Positions 50,706-59,834 of a stretch of 64,000 nt of DNA are shown here, in pieces. The translations under genes were made by a program, and so were the position numbers. Below the pieces are notes generated by a model that had not been told where the DNA came from, searched no databases, and saw only the letters and a list, made by a program, of their open reading frames with translations. The DNA is from Bacteroidales bacterium (GTDB lineage: Bacteria > Bacteroidota > Bacteroidia > Bacteroidales > WCHB1-69). Every line of letters begins with the position of its first letter. Within the stretch, counting starts at the first letter, position 1. Where the stretch lies: the NCBI GenBank assembly GCA_017535665.1, contig JAFXTS010000025.1, positions 1 to 64,000 of the forward strand, given 5' to 3'.

Positions 50706-50722
50706 CATCTTTCAAAATGCGG

Positions 50723-50753
50723 TTGGAAATTCCGCAAAAAAATCGTACTTTTG
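50723..50753 (+). promoter_or_regulatory. Promoter of the second thioredoxin-like paralogue
   Basis: TTG (50723-50725), a 20-base spacer and TACTTTTG followed by C (50746-50753) match the Bacteroidota -33/-7 pattern. The ATG at 50774 follows after a 20-base gap, ruling out the longer reading from 50717. Confidence 0.7.
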
Positions 50754-50773
50754 CAAATTCTTTCCGACACAAC

Positions 50774-52177
50774 ATGAAAAGGATTTTTGTACTGTTTTTT
50801 ATCTCTGTTATCGCCCTGCCAGGAATCTTTGCGCAAGGCTTCTCGCTCACTGTCAATTGTCAGGGTATCAAAGCGGATTCCATTCATTTACAGCAATTTG
50901 ATGGGAAGAAAGATTTCAGCAATGTGCTGTCGGTAGTCTTCGCGGAGAAAGCGACGCTGAAGCAGAAAGCCGCTTTGCCAGCGGGCTACTATTCGGTGGC
51001 AGCCGACACAAACTACCTTTTCACCCTGCTGATTTCGGAAGAAAAGAAGCAGAGCATTACGGCGAATGTAAATGCCGGCATGACAGTGGAGTTTACGGGG
51101 AGTGATGAGAACCAGGCGGCATGGAACTACGAGCAGCGCATGGTCCAGTATGGAGCGGCGCACAACGCTCTTTACCAGCAGTTTGCTGACGCACAGAAAA
51201 CCATGCCCGAATATATGTTGCAGACGCTTGCCGAGCGGTTACAAGCACAGGACGCCCAAATCGCCCAAGAGGAAGCGGAATACAAAGACAGTGTGGCACA
51301 GGCATTTGCAGGAATGCTCCTCGCCTCTATCGCGCAGTTCGACCAAGAGTTGCCCCCTGCGCCGCAGCATTATTACCAGAACCGCACCCTTCTGCGACAA
51401 TATTACTGTCAGCACTGCTTCGACTATTACCCCTTCAACGACCTGCGCATGACCACCGCCCCCATGACCACCCAACGCCTGCGGGATTTCTGTGCCAATG
51501 CGCTGTACCTTTCGCCAGCGGATGCCGCACAAGCGGCAGACAACCTGCTTACGAAAGCGCAAGTCAACGCCAGCATGTACCACTTCTTTTTCGACTGGCT
51601 CTCGAAGACTTTCGGCTCGCAGGGAACGCCCTTCTACAACGAACCCATCTATCTCGCCATGCTCAACAATGCACTGAAATATAATTCTTTAGACAAAGAT
51701 CATCGCGTAAAATGCGAGACTGAATACAAGCTGCACACGCTGAACATGGAAGGCACCACGATCAACAACTTCAAGGTGCAATGGGCTGATGGCACCCGCG
51801 GCACGCTGCACGATGTGGAGGCCGAGTACCTGCTGGTTTATTTCCAAAATCCCGAATGCCCGGAATGCACCATGATTCGCGGTTTCCTGGCTGAAAACGA
51901 AGAGCTGAACAAGGCCATCGCCAGCGGACGGCTGAAAGTGGTCACCATCTATTTTGAAGATGATGAAGAACTGTGGAAACGCTATATCGCCAACGAGGCG
52001 AAAGCGGAATACCTGCACGGCTGGGACTATAGTGGTGAGATTGACAAAAACACCCTGTTCGACCTGCGCGCCATTCCCTACATGTTCCTCGTCGATAAAG
52101 ACAAGAAAATCATCAAGAAAGACCTTCTTTACAACGAAGTGTCTGATTATCTGAAATATTTCCACATTATTGATTAA
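50774..52177 (+). CDS. Exported thioredoxin-fold protein (DUF5106-like), CPEC motif
   Basis: A 467-residue paralogue of the preceding gene. The start at 50774 gives a signal peptide (RIFVLFFISVIALPGIFAQ) and fits the promoter just upstream. The N-terminal beta domain (LTVNCQGIKADSIHLQQFDG), the helical middle with EYMLQTLAERLQAQDAQIAQ and the thioredoxin-like domain with YFQNPECPECTMIRGFL near 360-367 are all shared with its neighbour, as is the DUF5106 end FDLRAIPYMFLVDKDKKII. Probably a periplasmic thiol-active protein. The DUF1599 gene starts 10 bp after it. Confidence 0.83.
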   Translation: MKRIFVLFFISVIALPGIFAQGFSLTVNCQGIKADSIHLQQFDGKKDFSNVLSVVFAEKATLKQKAALPAGYYSVAADTNYLFTLLISEEKKQSITANVNAGMTVEFTGSDENQAAWNYEQRMVQYGAAHNALYQQFADAQKTMPEYMLQTLAERLQAQDAQIAQEEAEYKDSVAQAFAGMLLASIAQFDQELPPAPQHYYQNRTLLRQYYCQHCFDYYPFNDLRMTTAPMTTQRLRDFCANALYLSPADAAQAADNLLTKAQVNASMYHFFFDWLSKTFGSQGTPFYNEPIYLAMLNNALKYNSLDKDHRVKCETEYKLHTLNMEGTTINNFKVQWADGTRGTLHDVEAEYLLVYFQNPECPECTMIRGFLAENEELNKAIASGRLKVVTIYFEDDEELWKRYIANEAKAEYLHGWDYSGEIDKNTLFDLRAIPYMFLVDKDKKIIKKDLLYNEVSDYLKYFHIID

Positions 52178-52187
52178 AAAAGTAAAA

Positions 52188-52748
52188 ATGAATACCAACG
52201 AAGAATTCGACCTCATCGGCGCACAATGCCTCGACATTTTTTCCCAAAAAGCCATCGACTATGGCACGGCTTGGCGCATTTTGAGAACCCCATCACTGAC
52301 CGACCAGATTTACATCAAAGCACAGAGAATCAGAAGTATAGAACAGAAGGGTGTATCCAAAGTACACGAGGGAGTTTGGCCCGAATATATCGGCATTGTG
52401 AACTACTCGGTGATGGCGCTCATCCAGTTGGAGGTGGGCGTGGCCAACACGATGGAGGAGTTGATGCCTGCCGAAGAGGCCATCGCCCTGTTCAAGAAAT
52501 ACCTTCAGAATGCCAAGGATCTGATGGGCAACAAAAACCACGACTACGACGAGGCGTGGCGGAAGATGCGGCGCAGTTCGCTGACCGACATTATTTTAAT
52601 GAAATTATTAAGAATCAAACAGATAGAAGACCACGATGGCAAGACCGTCATTTCCGAAGGCTTGGATGCCAACTATTACGACATCATCAACTACGCCATG
52701 TTTGCCCTCATCAAATTGCACGAAGGAGACGCCTCCCAAAACGATTAA
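52188..52748 (+). CDS. DUF1599 domain-containing protein
   Basis: A 186-residue cytoplasmic protein made of two repeats of the DUF1599 nucleotide-modification-associated motif: KAIDYGTAWRILRTPSLTDQ with IRSIEQKG, and NHDYDEAWRKMRRSSLTDII with LRIKQIEDHDG. The repeat of DYxxAWRxxRxxSLTD about 90 residues apart points to internal duplication. I place the start at ATG 52188 (MNTNEEFDL); a TTG at 52170 would overlap the previous gene. In Bacteroidales this gene commonly precedes the BT_3928-family gene, as here. The biochemical function is not established. Confidence 0.9.
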   Translation: MNTNEEFDLIGAQCLDIFSQKAIDYGTAWRILRTPSLTDQIYIKAQRIRSIEQKGVSKVHEGVWPEYIGIVNYSVMALIQLEVGVANTMEELMPAEEAIALFKKYLQNAKDLMGNKNHDYDEAWRKMRRSSLTDIILMKLLRIKQIEDHDGKTVISEGLDANYYDIINYAMFALIKLHEGDASQND

Positions 52749-52759
52749 AATCATCACCC

Positions 52760-53998
52760 ATGAATAACAGCAAAGAACCCATTGTCATCGCCATTTTACG
52801 CATCGCCATCGCCTGCGTATTCATCTTCTCCGGCTTCACCAAGATCATCGACCCGGTGGCCACCTCCTACACTTTCGACGACTACTTTTTCTCGTTCCAC
52901 ATGTCGTTTTTCCAGATTTTCAGCACCTTCGCAGCCTTTGTACTGCCATTTGTGGAATTCACACTGGGTGTAATGATGCTGACGAAAATCCAGATCAAGT
53001 TCACGGCATGGATGTACCTGCTCATGATGAGCTTCTTCCTGCTGCTGACGGCATGGCTCGCCCTCGCCGAGCACCTTGAGAAAAACTACGGCTACCAGCT
53101 GAACGTGGTGAAAGACTGCGGCTGCTTTGGCACGACCGTGGTACTCACCAACTTACAAACCTTCCTGAAGAATGTGGTCATCATCATCCCGACCATCGTG
53201 GTGTTCCTGTACCGGAATCGCATTCCTGAAACGCGTCTCACCGGACTGGGCAAAGCGGTGGTGCTGCTCATCTGCTGCACATTCTGTTTCAGTTTGGAGG
53301 CGCACTACTACCGCCACCTGCCCGCCAACGACACCAAGCTGGGTGTGTGGTTCCACCAGAAATTCCATCAGGATGACTACAACACATGGGCGGTGGGTAC
53401 CGATTTGACCATTAACTACATTGATACGGCCCTTATCACCAAGTCGGTGTACGTGTACAAGGATACAGTCACGGGTGAAACCGTAGAGATTACCGAAGAG
53501 GAGATGGCTGAGCTGCCGGACGACAGTCCCATTTACGAGATGGAGTACGTGACCGACAAGACCGATACCTTACAGAAGTTCGGGCGTGCCGAAAATTACA
53601 ATTTCACGATGGAGGATGCGCAAAGCAACGACCTGAAACCCACGCTCATCAGTCACGATAACGACCGTCCGCTCTACCTGCTCTGCATGTACGACCTTGA
53701 CCAGGTGGACAGCGACGGGCTGAACTGCGAAGATCTTCAAAAAATCATCAGCTATTGTAAAGACCACCAGTGTGATTTTTACGGTCTGACCAACACGCCG
53801 AGAGTGGAGATTGACAAGTTTGTGAAAGACAACAAAATCGACTTCGACATTCTCTGCTGCAGTTACTTCGACCCGGCCAAAGGACCTTATTTTGTGCGCG
53901 ATGCCATCCATGCCAATCCCGGCATCGTGAGAATTGAGAAAGGTGTGATTACGGGCAAGTGGGCTTGGCGTGATTTTGATGAAGTACTGGAAAAATAG
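52760..53998 (+). CDS. BT_3928 family membrane protein (DoxX/MauE-like)
   Basis: A 412-residue protein. The start at 52760 (MNNSKEPIVIAILRI) follows the DUF1599 stop by 11 bases; a longer open frame extends back only because the reading frame happens to be open through DUF1599. The N-terminal 140 residues hold four transmembrane segments of the DoxX/MauE type (FIFSGFTKIIDPVATSY is the family signature), including KDCGCFGTTVVL with a CxC motif, suggesting redox or vitamin-K-epoxide-reductase-like chemistry. One more membrane segment near 170 is followed by a soluble periplasmic domain (residues 195-412) with Cys residues (GLNCEDL; DILCCSYF) and a thioredoxin-like look. Function is unknown. Confidence 0.85.
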   Translation: MNNSKEPIVIAILRIAIACVFIFSGFTKIIDPVATSYTFDDYFFSFHMSFFQIFSTFAAFVLPFVEFTLGVMMLTKIQIKFTAWMYLLMMSFFLLLTAWLALAEHLEKNYGYQLNVVKDCGCFGTTVVLTNLQTFLKNVVIIIPTIVVFLYRNRIPETRLTGLGKAVVLLICCTFCFSLEAHYYRHLPANDTKLGVWFHQKFHQDDYNTWAVGTDLTINYIDTALITKSVYVYKDTVTGETVEITEEEMAELPDDSPIYEMEYVTDKTDTLQKFGRAENYNFTMEDAQSNDLKPTLISHDNDRPLYLLCMYDLDQVDSDGLNCEDLQKIISYCKDHQCDFYGLTNTPRVEIDKFVKDNKIDFDILCCSYFDPAKGPYFVRDAIHANPGIVRIEKGVITGKWAWRDFDEVLEK

Positions 53999-54023
53999 CA
54001 TTTCAAATACAAATTTCACTCAC

Positions 54024-57011
54024 ATGACTCATCACGAACAGACTGAAGCGGCACGCAAATTCGTTCGTAACTGGCAAGGTACCAGCTACGAGAAAGGGAA
54101 TACTTCGAAATTTTGGATTGACCTTCTCACCAATGTGTTCGGAGTAAAAGACATCTTTCCCTTCATTTTTTTTGAAGAAAGAGTTAAAGAAATATTTCCG
54201 AACAAGACCATCACTAATTACATTGACGCATACATCCCTTCAACCCGGGTGATGATTGAGCAGAAATCCGGCAACCAGAACTTGTTGGACCCCATCAAGC
54301 AATCGGATGGCACGCTACTCACTCCCTTTCAGCAGGCGAAAAGATACATATCTGAGCTTCCACTTTCACAACACCCCAAATGGATTATAAATTGCAATTT
54401 CGAGGAGTTCTTGGTGTATGATATGGAGAATCCGACTGGCGCCCCACAGCAGATTTTCCTGAAAGATTTAGAGAAGGAGTATTATCGTTTGCAATTTTTA
54501 GTAGATGAAAAGAATGAGTACATCCGCAAAGAAGAAGAGATCTCTGTGCAGGCAGGAGGGCTTGTCCGTAAATTATACGATGCACTCATTAAGGAATACA
54601 TTAATCCTGATGCTGAGAGTTTGCGCAGCCTTAACATCCTATGTGTCAGAATTGTTTTCTGCTTATATGCCGAAGATGCCGGCTTGTTTGAGACCAAGAC
54701 CAGTTTCGAGGATTACATCAAGTCGTTCCATTTGACAGATGTTCGCAAAGGACTAATTGACTTATTCAAAGCACTGGATACCAAGCTGGAGGAACGTGAC
54801 AAATACGACACAAAGCTGAAACCGTTCCCATACGTGAACGGCGGCTTGTTCAGTGAGATGGGAGTGGAGATTCCTAATTTCACGCAAGAAATTGTGGATG
54901 TGATTGTGAATCACTGCGCCCCATTCAACTGGAGTGACATCAGTCCAACCATTTTCGGTTCAGTGTTTGAAAGCACCTTGAATCCTGACACGCGCCGCAA
55001 AGGCGGAATGCATTACACCAGCATCGCCAATATCCACAAAGTGATTGACCCACTGTTCATGGATGAATTGTGGACAGAATTTCATCATATTGTAGAAACT
55101 TGCCATGGTACATCCCTGCAGAAACGCAATCGCCAGTTATTGGACTTCCAAAACAAAATTGCCAGTCTCACCTTTTTGGACCCTGCCTGCGGCAGTGGCA
55201 ATTTCCTCACCGAAACCTACCTTTCACTGCGACGACTGGAGAACGAGATCATCTCTATTTTGAATAAAGGAGACAAGGTTTTAGGCTTCAGCGACGAATA
55301 TATCAAGGTGAGTATCAACCAGTTCTATGGCATCGAGATCAACGATTTTGCAGTCACGGTGGCCAAAACCGCCTTGTGGATTGCGGAGTGCCAAATGGCG
55401 GAAGAAACCGAGCGGCTGATCGGACAGGACATTGATTTCCTTCCCCTCAAAAACCATGCTAATATAGTGGAAGGAAACGCATTACGCATAGACTGGGCGA
55501 CATTGGCTGAAGATGAAAAGAGAGAATTTCTTTACACCGACAAACTCAATGTATATAAGATTGATGACGATTCCATCTCCGACATCGTATGCGAACCTCC
55601 AACCGAGTATCGCACAAAACATTACAAAGAGCTGAATGTCATCACCAAAGAAATTGAGGAAAAGGAATTGTCTATACGACAGAAACGGGCGGTGGTGTAC
55701 GACTACATCATGGGAAATCCGCCCTTCAGCGGCGCAAGGATAATGGGGAAAGACAGCGACCCCAAGAAAGACATCGCAGATACGTTTTCTGGAGTAAAAG
55801 GAGCTGGCAATCTGGATTATGTATGCTGCTGGTACAAAAAATCCGCAGAGTATCTGAAAGGGAAAAACACCAAGGCCGCCCTCGTTTCCACCAATTCAAT
55901 CTGCCAAGGGCAACATGTTTCTGTTCTTTGGAAACTGTTGTTTGAAATGGGTATTGAAATTGATTTTGCCTATCGAACTTTCAAATGGCAGAACGAGACC
56001 ACCGACAAGGCCAATATGGCAGCTGTGCATTGCATTATTGTAGCGTTTTCAGACGATACACATCATCAAAAACAGAAATTCATCTTTGATGAAAAAAACA
56101 ATAAAATAGCAGTACACAATATCAATGGTTATCTGCTTGACTTGCCAAATGTATGTATAGAAAGCAAACAGCATCCTTTGTGCGATGTGCCTGAGATTGG
56201 CATTGGAAACAAACCTATAGATGGCGGTTTTTATCTTTTTGCAGAAAGGGAGATGCAAGCATTCATCAAGAAAGAGCCTGCAGCAGCACCATTTTTCCAT
56301 GAATGGATGGGAAGCGATGAATTCATCAATGGGAATAAACGCTGGTGCTTATATCTTGGGAGTGTGCCACCATCACAACTCATTAAGATGCCCGAATGCA
56401 TGAAGAGGGTGCAGGCAGTGCGAGAGTATCGATTAAAGAGCCCCAGTGCGCCAACCGTGAAACTGGCAGACACTCCCACACGTTTTCATGTAGAGAATTT
56501 ACCGGAAAAAGAGTATCTTCTTATTCCACGTGTATCATCAGAAAGACGAAAATATGTGCCAATTGGCTTTTTAAGTCCTGACATCCTTTCTTCTGATTCT
56601 GTGCATATCATTCCGAATGCGACCCTATATCATTTCGGGGTGCTGACCAGCAATGTCCATAATGCATGGATGCGCGTGGTTGGAGGAAGATTGGAAATGC
56701 GATACAGATACAGCAAAGATATCGTTTACAACAATTTCCCCTGGTGTACGCCAACAGACGCACAGAAAACCAAAATCGAGGAAACCGCCCAAGCTATCCT
56801 TGATGCAAGGGCAAAATATGCCGACTGCACCCTCGCACAACTATACGGGGAGAACGCATACCTATTCTCCGAACTTGTAAAGGCTCACGAAGCCAACGAC
56901 CGAGCTGTGATGCAAGCCTACGGCTTCGCCCCCACTATGACCGAAGAAGAAATCGTGGCAGAACTCTTCAAAATGTACACGAAACTCTCACAACCATCAT
57001 CCAAGAAATAA
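54024..57011 (+). CDS. Type IIG/IIL restriction-modification enzyme (MmeI-like)
   Basis: A 995-residue single-chain enzyme. The start at 54024 (MTHHEQTEAARKFVRNW) lies 25 bp after the previous stop; the longer frame overlaps it. The N-terminal nuclease part has Asp in ITNYIDAYIPS and Glu79-x-Lys81 in VMIEQKSG, a PD-(D/E)xK-like site. A helical linker leads to the gamma-class adenine methyltransferase with SAM loop DPACGSGNFLTE at about 386 and catalytic NPPF at about 565. Residues 750-950 form the presumed target-recognition domain (RFHVENLPEKEYLLIPRVSS; GVLTSNVHNAWMRVVGGRLE). It both methylates and cuts DNA, so no separate partner is needed. The gene looks more AT-rich than its neighbours and interrupts a housekeeping stretch, suggesting horizontal gain. 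Confidence 0.92.
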   Translation: MTHHEQTEAARKFVRNWQGTSYEKGNTSKFWIDLLTNVFGVKDIFPFIFFEERVKEIFPNKTITNYIDAYIPSTRVMIEQKSGNQNLLDPIKQSDGTLLTPFQQAKRYISELPLSQHPKWIINCNFEEFLVYDMENPTGAPQQIFLKDLEKEYYRLQFLVDEKNEYIRKEEEISVQAGGLVRKLYDALIKEYINPDAESLRSLNILCVRIVFCLYAEDAGLFETKTSFEDYIKSFHLTDVRKGLIDLFKALDTKLEERDKYDTKLKPFPYVNGGLFSEMGVEIPNFTQEIVDVIVNHCAPFNWSDISPTIFGSVFESTLNPDTRRKGGMHYTSIANIHKVIDPLFMDELWTEFHHIVETCHGTSLQKRNRQLLDFQNKIASLTFLDPACGSGNFLTETYLSLRRLENEIISILNKGDKVLGFSDEYIKVSINQFYGIEINDFAVTVAKTALWIAECQMAEETERLIGQDIDFLPLKNHANIVEGNALRIDWATLAEDEKREFLYTDKLNVYKIDDDSISDIVCEPPTEYRTKHYKELNVITKEIEEKELSIRQKRAVVYDYIMGNPPFSGARIMGKDSDPKKDIADTFSGVKGAGNLDYVCCWYKKSAEYLKGKNTKAALVSTNSICQGQHVSVLWKLLFEMGIEIDFAYRTFKWQNETTDKANMAAVHCIIVAFSDDTHHQKQKFIFDEKNNKIAVHNINGYLLDLPNVCIESKQHPLCDVPEIGIGNKPIDGGFYLFAEREMQAFIKKEPAAAPFFHEWMGSDEFINGNKRWCLYLGSVPPSQLIKMPECMKRVQAVREYRLKSPSAPTVKLADTPTRFHVENLPEKEYLLIPRVSSERRKYVPIGFLSPDILSSDSVHIIPNATLYHFGVLTSNVHNAWMRVVGGRLEMRYRYSKDIVYNNFPWCTPTDAQKTKIEETAQAILDARAKYADCTLAQLYGENAYLFSELVKAHEANDRAVMQAYGFAPTMTEEEIVAELFKMYTKLSQPSSKK

Positions 57012-57034
57012 TCATCTAAACACTCATCAATACA

Positions 57035-58807
57035 ATGAAAAACAGAATAGCAGAAACCCTCCAACAAGCATTACACGACCTATACCAGATAGAGTGGCAG
57101 GCAGATCCTTCCATCATGCAGAAGACCAAGAAGGAGTTTGAAGGCGACTTCACCCTCGTGGTATTTCCCTTTGTGAAGGCCGCCCGCAAGGCTCCCGACG
57201 TGGTGGCCACAGAGTTGGGCAACTACTTCGCCGAACGCACCGGCTGCGAGTTCAATGTGGTGAAAGGCTTTTTGAACCTGTCGTTCCCCGACAAGGTCTG
57301 GACCGACTTCCTGCGGCTGAATCGCTGCCGCCAGGATTACGGTTACACCCAGCCTGCCGCCGACGAGCCGGTGACGCTCATCGAATACTCCTCCCCCAAC
57401 ACCAACTAGCCGCTCCATCTCGGCCACATCCGCAACAACCTTTTGGGCGACTCCGTCTCGAGAATCCTGACCGCCTGCGGCAGAAAAGTGGTGAAGGTGA
57501 ACTTGGTAAACGACCGTGGCATCCATATCTGCAAGTCGATGCTGGCATGGAAGCGGTTCGGCAACGGTGAAACGCCAGAAACTTCCGGCATGAAGGGCGA
57601 CCACCTCGTAGGCAAATACTACGTGGAGTTCGACAAACATTACAAAGCAGAAATTGCTGAACTGGTGGAGAAAGGTATGGCGAAAGAGGAGGCCGAAAAG
57701 CAGGCTCCTTTGATGCTGGAAGCGCAGGAGATGCTGCGCAAGTGGGAAGCCAACGACCCCGAAGTGCGCGCCTTGTGGGAACAGATGAACGGCTGGGTTT
57801 ATGACGGCTTTGATGCCACCTACAAACGGTTGGGTATCTCTTTCGATAAAATCTACTATGAGTCACAGACTTACCTGCTCGGCAAATCGCTGGTGGAGGA
57901 AGGTTTGCAGAAAGGAGCTTTCTACCGTCACGAGGATGGTTCGGTGCGGGTGGATTTGCGCGATAAAGGTCTGGATGAAAAGGTGTTGCTCCGCAAAGAT
58001 GGCACCTCGGTTTATATGACACAGGACCTTGGCACGGCGCAGCTGCGATACGAAGAGTATCATCCCCAGAAGATGATTTATGTGGTGGGCAATGAACAGA
58101 ACTACCACTTCGACGTATTGAAATTAGTGATTGGTGACAAGCTGGGGAAAGAGTTTGGCAAGTCTATCTACCACCTGTCGTACGGCATGGTGGAGCTGCC
58201 CAACGGCAAGATGAAATCGCGCGAGGGCACGGTGGTGGATGCCGATGATTTGATGGAAGAGATGGTGTTCCAAGCCCAAGAAAAGACCTCTGAGCTGGGC
58301 AAGGATTTCGCTGGCGAGAACGTGCAGGATTTGTATGAGATGATTGGTTTGGGCGCGCTCAAATACTTCATTCTCAAGGTGGATCCCAAGAAGAACATGC
58401 TCTTCAACCCAGAGGAGTCCATCGATTTCAATGGCAACACGGGACCGTTCCTGCAATACACCCACGCCCGTATCCGCTCGCTGTTGCGTAAAGCCGCCGA
58501 CAATGGCATCGACTACAGCGAGACCACGGAGATGGCATTAGGAAAAGCTGAAAAGATTCTCATCAAAGCGATTTATGAGTTTCAGGAGGTGGTGCAGACG
58601 GCAGGCAGCAGCATGAGTCCGGCCCTCATCGCCAACTATGCTTTTGATTTGGCCAAAGAGTTCAACCGCTTCTATCAGGAGACTCCTATTTTCAAGGAGG
58701 AAGATTGTGGGAAACGCAACCTGCGCCTGCAGATTTCAGAACTCACCGCACTGGTCATCAAGAATGCGATGGCACTGCTCGGCATCCGCGTACCTGAAAA
58801 AATGTAG
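57035..58807 (+). pseudogene. argS: Arginyl-tRNA synthetase gene interrupted by an in-frame TAG
   Basis: The 591-codon frame would encode a normal-length ArgRS (about 590 residues), but codon 125 (57407-57409) is TAG. Reading continues in the same frame on both sides: the upstream part ends IEYSSPNTN and the downstream part resumes PLHLGHIRNNLLGDSVSRIL, so the stop replaces the lysine of the conserved NTNKPLHLGH motif (AAG to TAG, one base). The rest is intact: KVNLVNDRGIHICKSM near 150, QDLGTAQLRYEEY, GNEQNYHF, GKMKSREGTVV (KMSKS-like) near 390, and the C-terminal DALR domain ending GIRVPEKM. The frame itself ends in TAG. Neither fragment could work alone: the first lacks the catalytic core, and a TTG restart at 57443 loses HLGH. 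argS is normally essential, so a sequence error, a polymorphism, readthrough or a second copy must be considered. Confidence 0.9.
57407..57409 (+). other. In-frame amber codon in argS
   Basis: TAG between AAC (Asn124) and CCG (Pro), at the position where ArgRS proteins of this group have Lys before PLHLGH. Other genes in the window end with TAG (for example at 15629, 37389, 45489 and argS itself at 58805), so TAG is a normal stop in this organism. Confidence 0.95.
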
Positions 58808-58816
58808 GCGGGCGGC

Positions 58817-59755
58817 ATGAAGCAGGAAGGAACCGTCATACAGTCAACTGGCAGCTGGTACGAGGTGCTCACCTCCGACGGCGAGGTGGTGAACTGCCGT
58901 CTGCGCGGACAGTTCCGCATCAAGGGCATCAAGACCACCAACCCTGTGGTGGTGGGCGACCATGTCGGCTTTATCATCGAGGAGGACGGATGCGGCTACA
59001 TCACCGAGCTGAAGCCGAGAAAGAACTACATCGACCGCAAGAGCACCAAACTGTCGAAAATCAGTCACATCATCGCGGCCAACCTCGACCAAGCCTTTTT
59101 GGTGGTGACCTTGAAAGATCCCCGCACCTCGTTGGGGTTCATTGACCGATTCTTGGTGGCGGCAGAGGGCTTTAGAATTCCTACCACACTGGTTTTCAAC
59201 AAATACGACCTTTATGAAGATGACGAGAAAGCGGAAATTGAGGAGTTGAGCCGAATTTACGAACGCATCGGCTACCCCACCCTTTGCACCTCGACGGTGA
59301 CAGGAGAGGGCATCGACACTTTGCGGGAGCTGATGTCGGGAAAGGTATCGCTCTTCAGCGGTCATTCCGGCGTGGGCAAGTCGGCCCTCATCAACCGCAT
59401 CGATCCGAGTCTGAGCCTGAAGATCGGACGGATCTCGGAAGTTCACAGCAAGGGCATGCACACCACCACCTTTGCCAGCATGCACCGTGTGGCCGGCGGC
59501 TTCATCATCGACACGCCGGGCGTGAAAGAGTTCGGCCTCATCCAATACAAGCCGGAGGAGATCCGTGACTATTTCCCTGAAATACGTCAATATAACAACC
59601 GCTGTCGGTTCAGCAACTGCACGCACACCCACGAGCCGGGCTGCCTTGTACAGGAGGCGGTGGAGAATGGCGAAATCGCCGCACACCGCTACGAAAACTA
59701 CCTCAACATCCTCAATGACAACGACATGAACATTGCCCCATGGGAGTTGAAATAG
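58817..59755 (+). CDS. rsgA: Ribosome small-subunit-dependent GTPase A
   Basis: A 312-residue circularly permuted GTPase that checks and matures the 30S subunit. An OB-fold comes first (GTVIQSTGSWYEVLTSDGEV, then RLRGQFRIKG), followed by the permuted G domain: G4 NKYD near 132, G1 GHSGVGKSALINRI near 177, DTPGVKEFGL (G3) near 232. The C-terminal zinc-binding motif is CRFSNCTHTHEPGCLV with three Cys and a His near 260-272. It starts 9 bp after argS, so the two genes are normally co-transcribed; its intact frame shows the region is not generally decayed. Confidence 0.96.
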   Translation: MKQEGTVIQSTGSWYEVLTSDGEVVNCRLRGQFRIKGIKTTNPVVVGDHVGFIIEEDGCGYITELKPRKNYIDRKSTKLSKISHIIAANLDQAFLVVTLKDPRTSLGFIDRFLVAAEGFRIPTTLVFNKYDLYEDDEKAEIEELSRIYERIGYPTLCTSTVTGEGIDTLRELMSGKVSLFSGHSGVGKSALINRIDPSLSLKIGRISEVHSKGMHTTTFASMHRVAGGFIIDTPGVKEFGLIQYKPEEIRDYFPEIRQYNNRCRFSNCTHTHEPGCLVQEAVENGEIAAHRYENYLNILNDNDMNIAPWELK

Positions 59756-59834
59756 CCAGCATCTCCCCTATCTTCTTTTTCTATTACAATAAAAAAACGG
59801 AAATTCCGTTACAAAACCGCAAGAACACTACACT

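Noticed and set aside
52226..52759. Upstream extension of the BT_3928-family gene through DUF1599
   Set aside because: The extra 178 residues are Arg/His/Gln-rich out-of-frame translation of DUF1599; the membrane protein's natural start is at 52760.
57407..57409. Genome-wide reassignment of TAG to an amino acid
   Set aside because: Many genes here terminate at TAG in the expected place (M16, cyclase, dsrC, hflX, lysC, rsgA, argS itself), so TAG is a normal stop.
57443..58807. Second part of argS as an independent gene starting at TTG 57443
   Set aside because: The frame is continuous with the first part across the TAG, and the fragment would start after the HLGH catalytic motif; it is the rest of argS.
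59796..59810. Inverted repeat AACGGAA-A-TTCCGTT as rsgA terminator
   Set aside because: The one-base loop cannot form a hairpin and no T-run follows on the plus strand; perhaps an operator, but unsupported.
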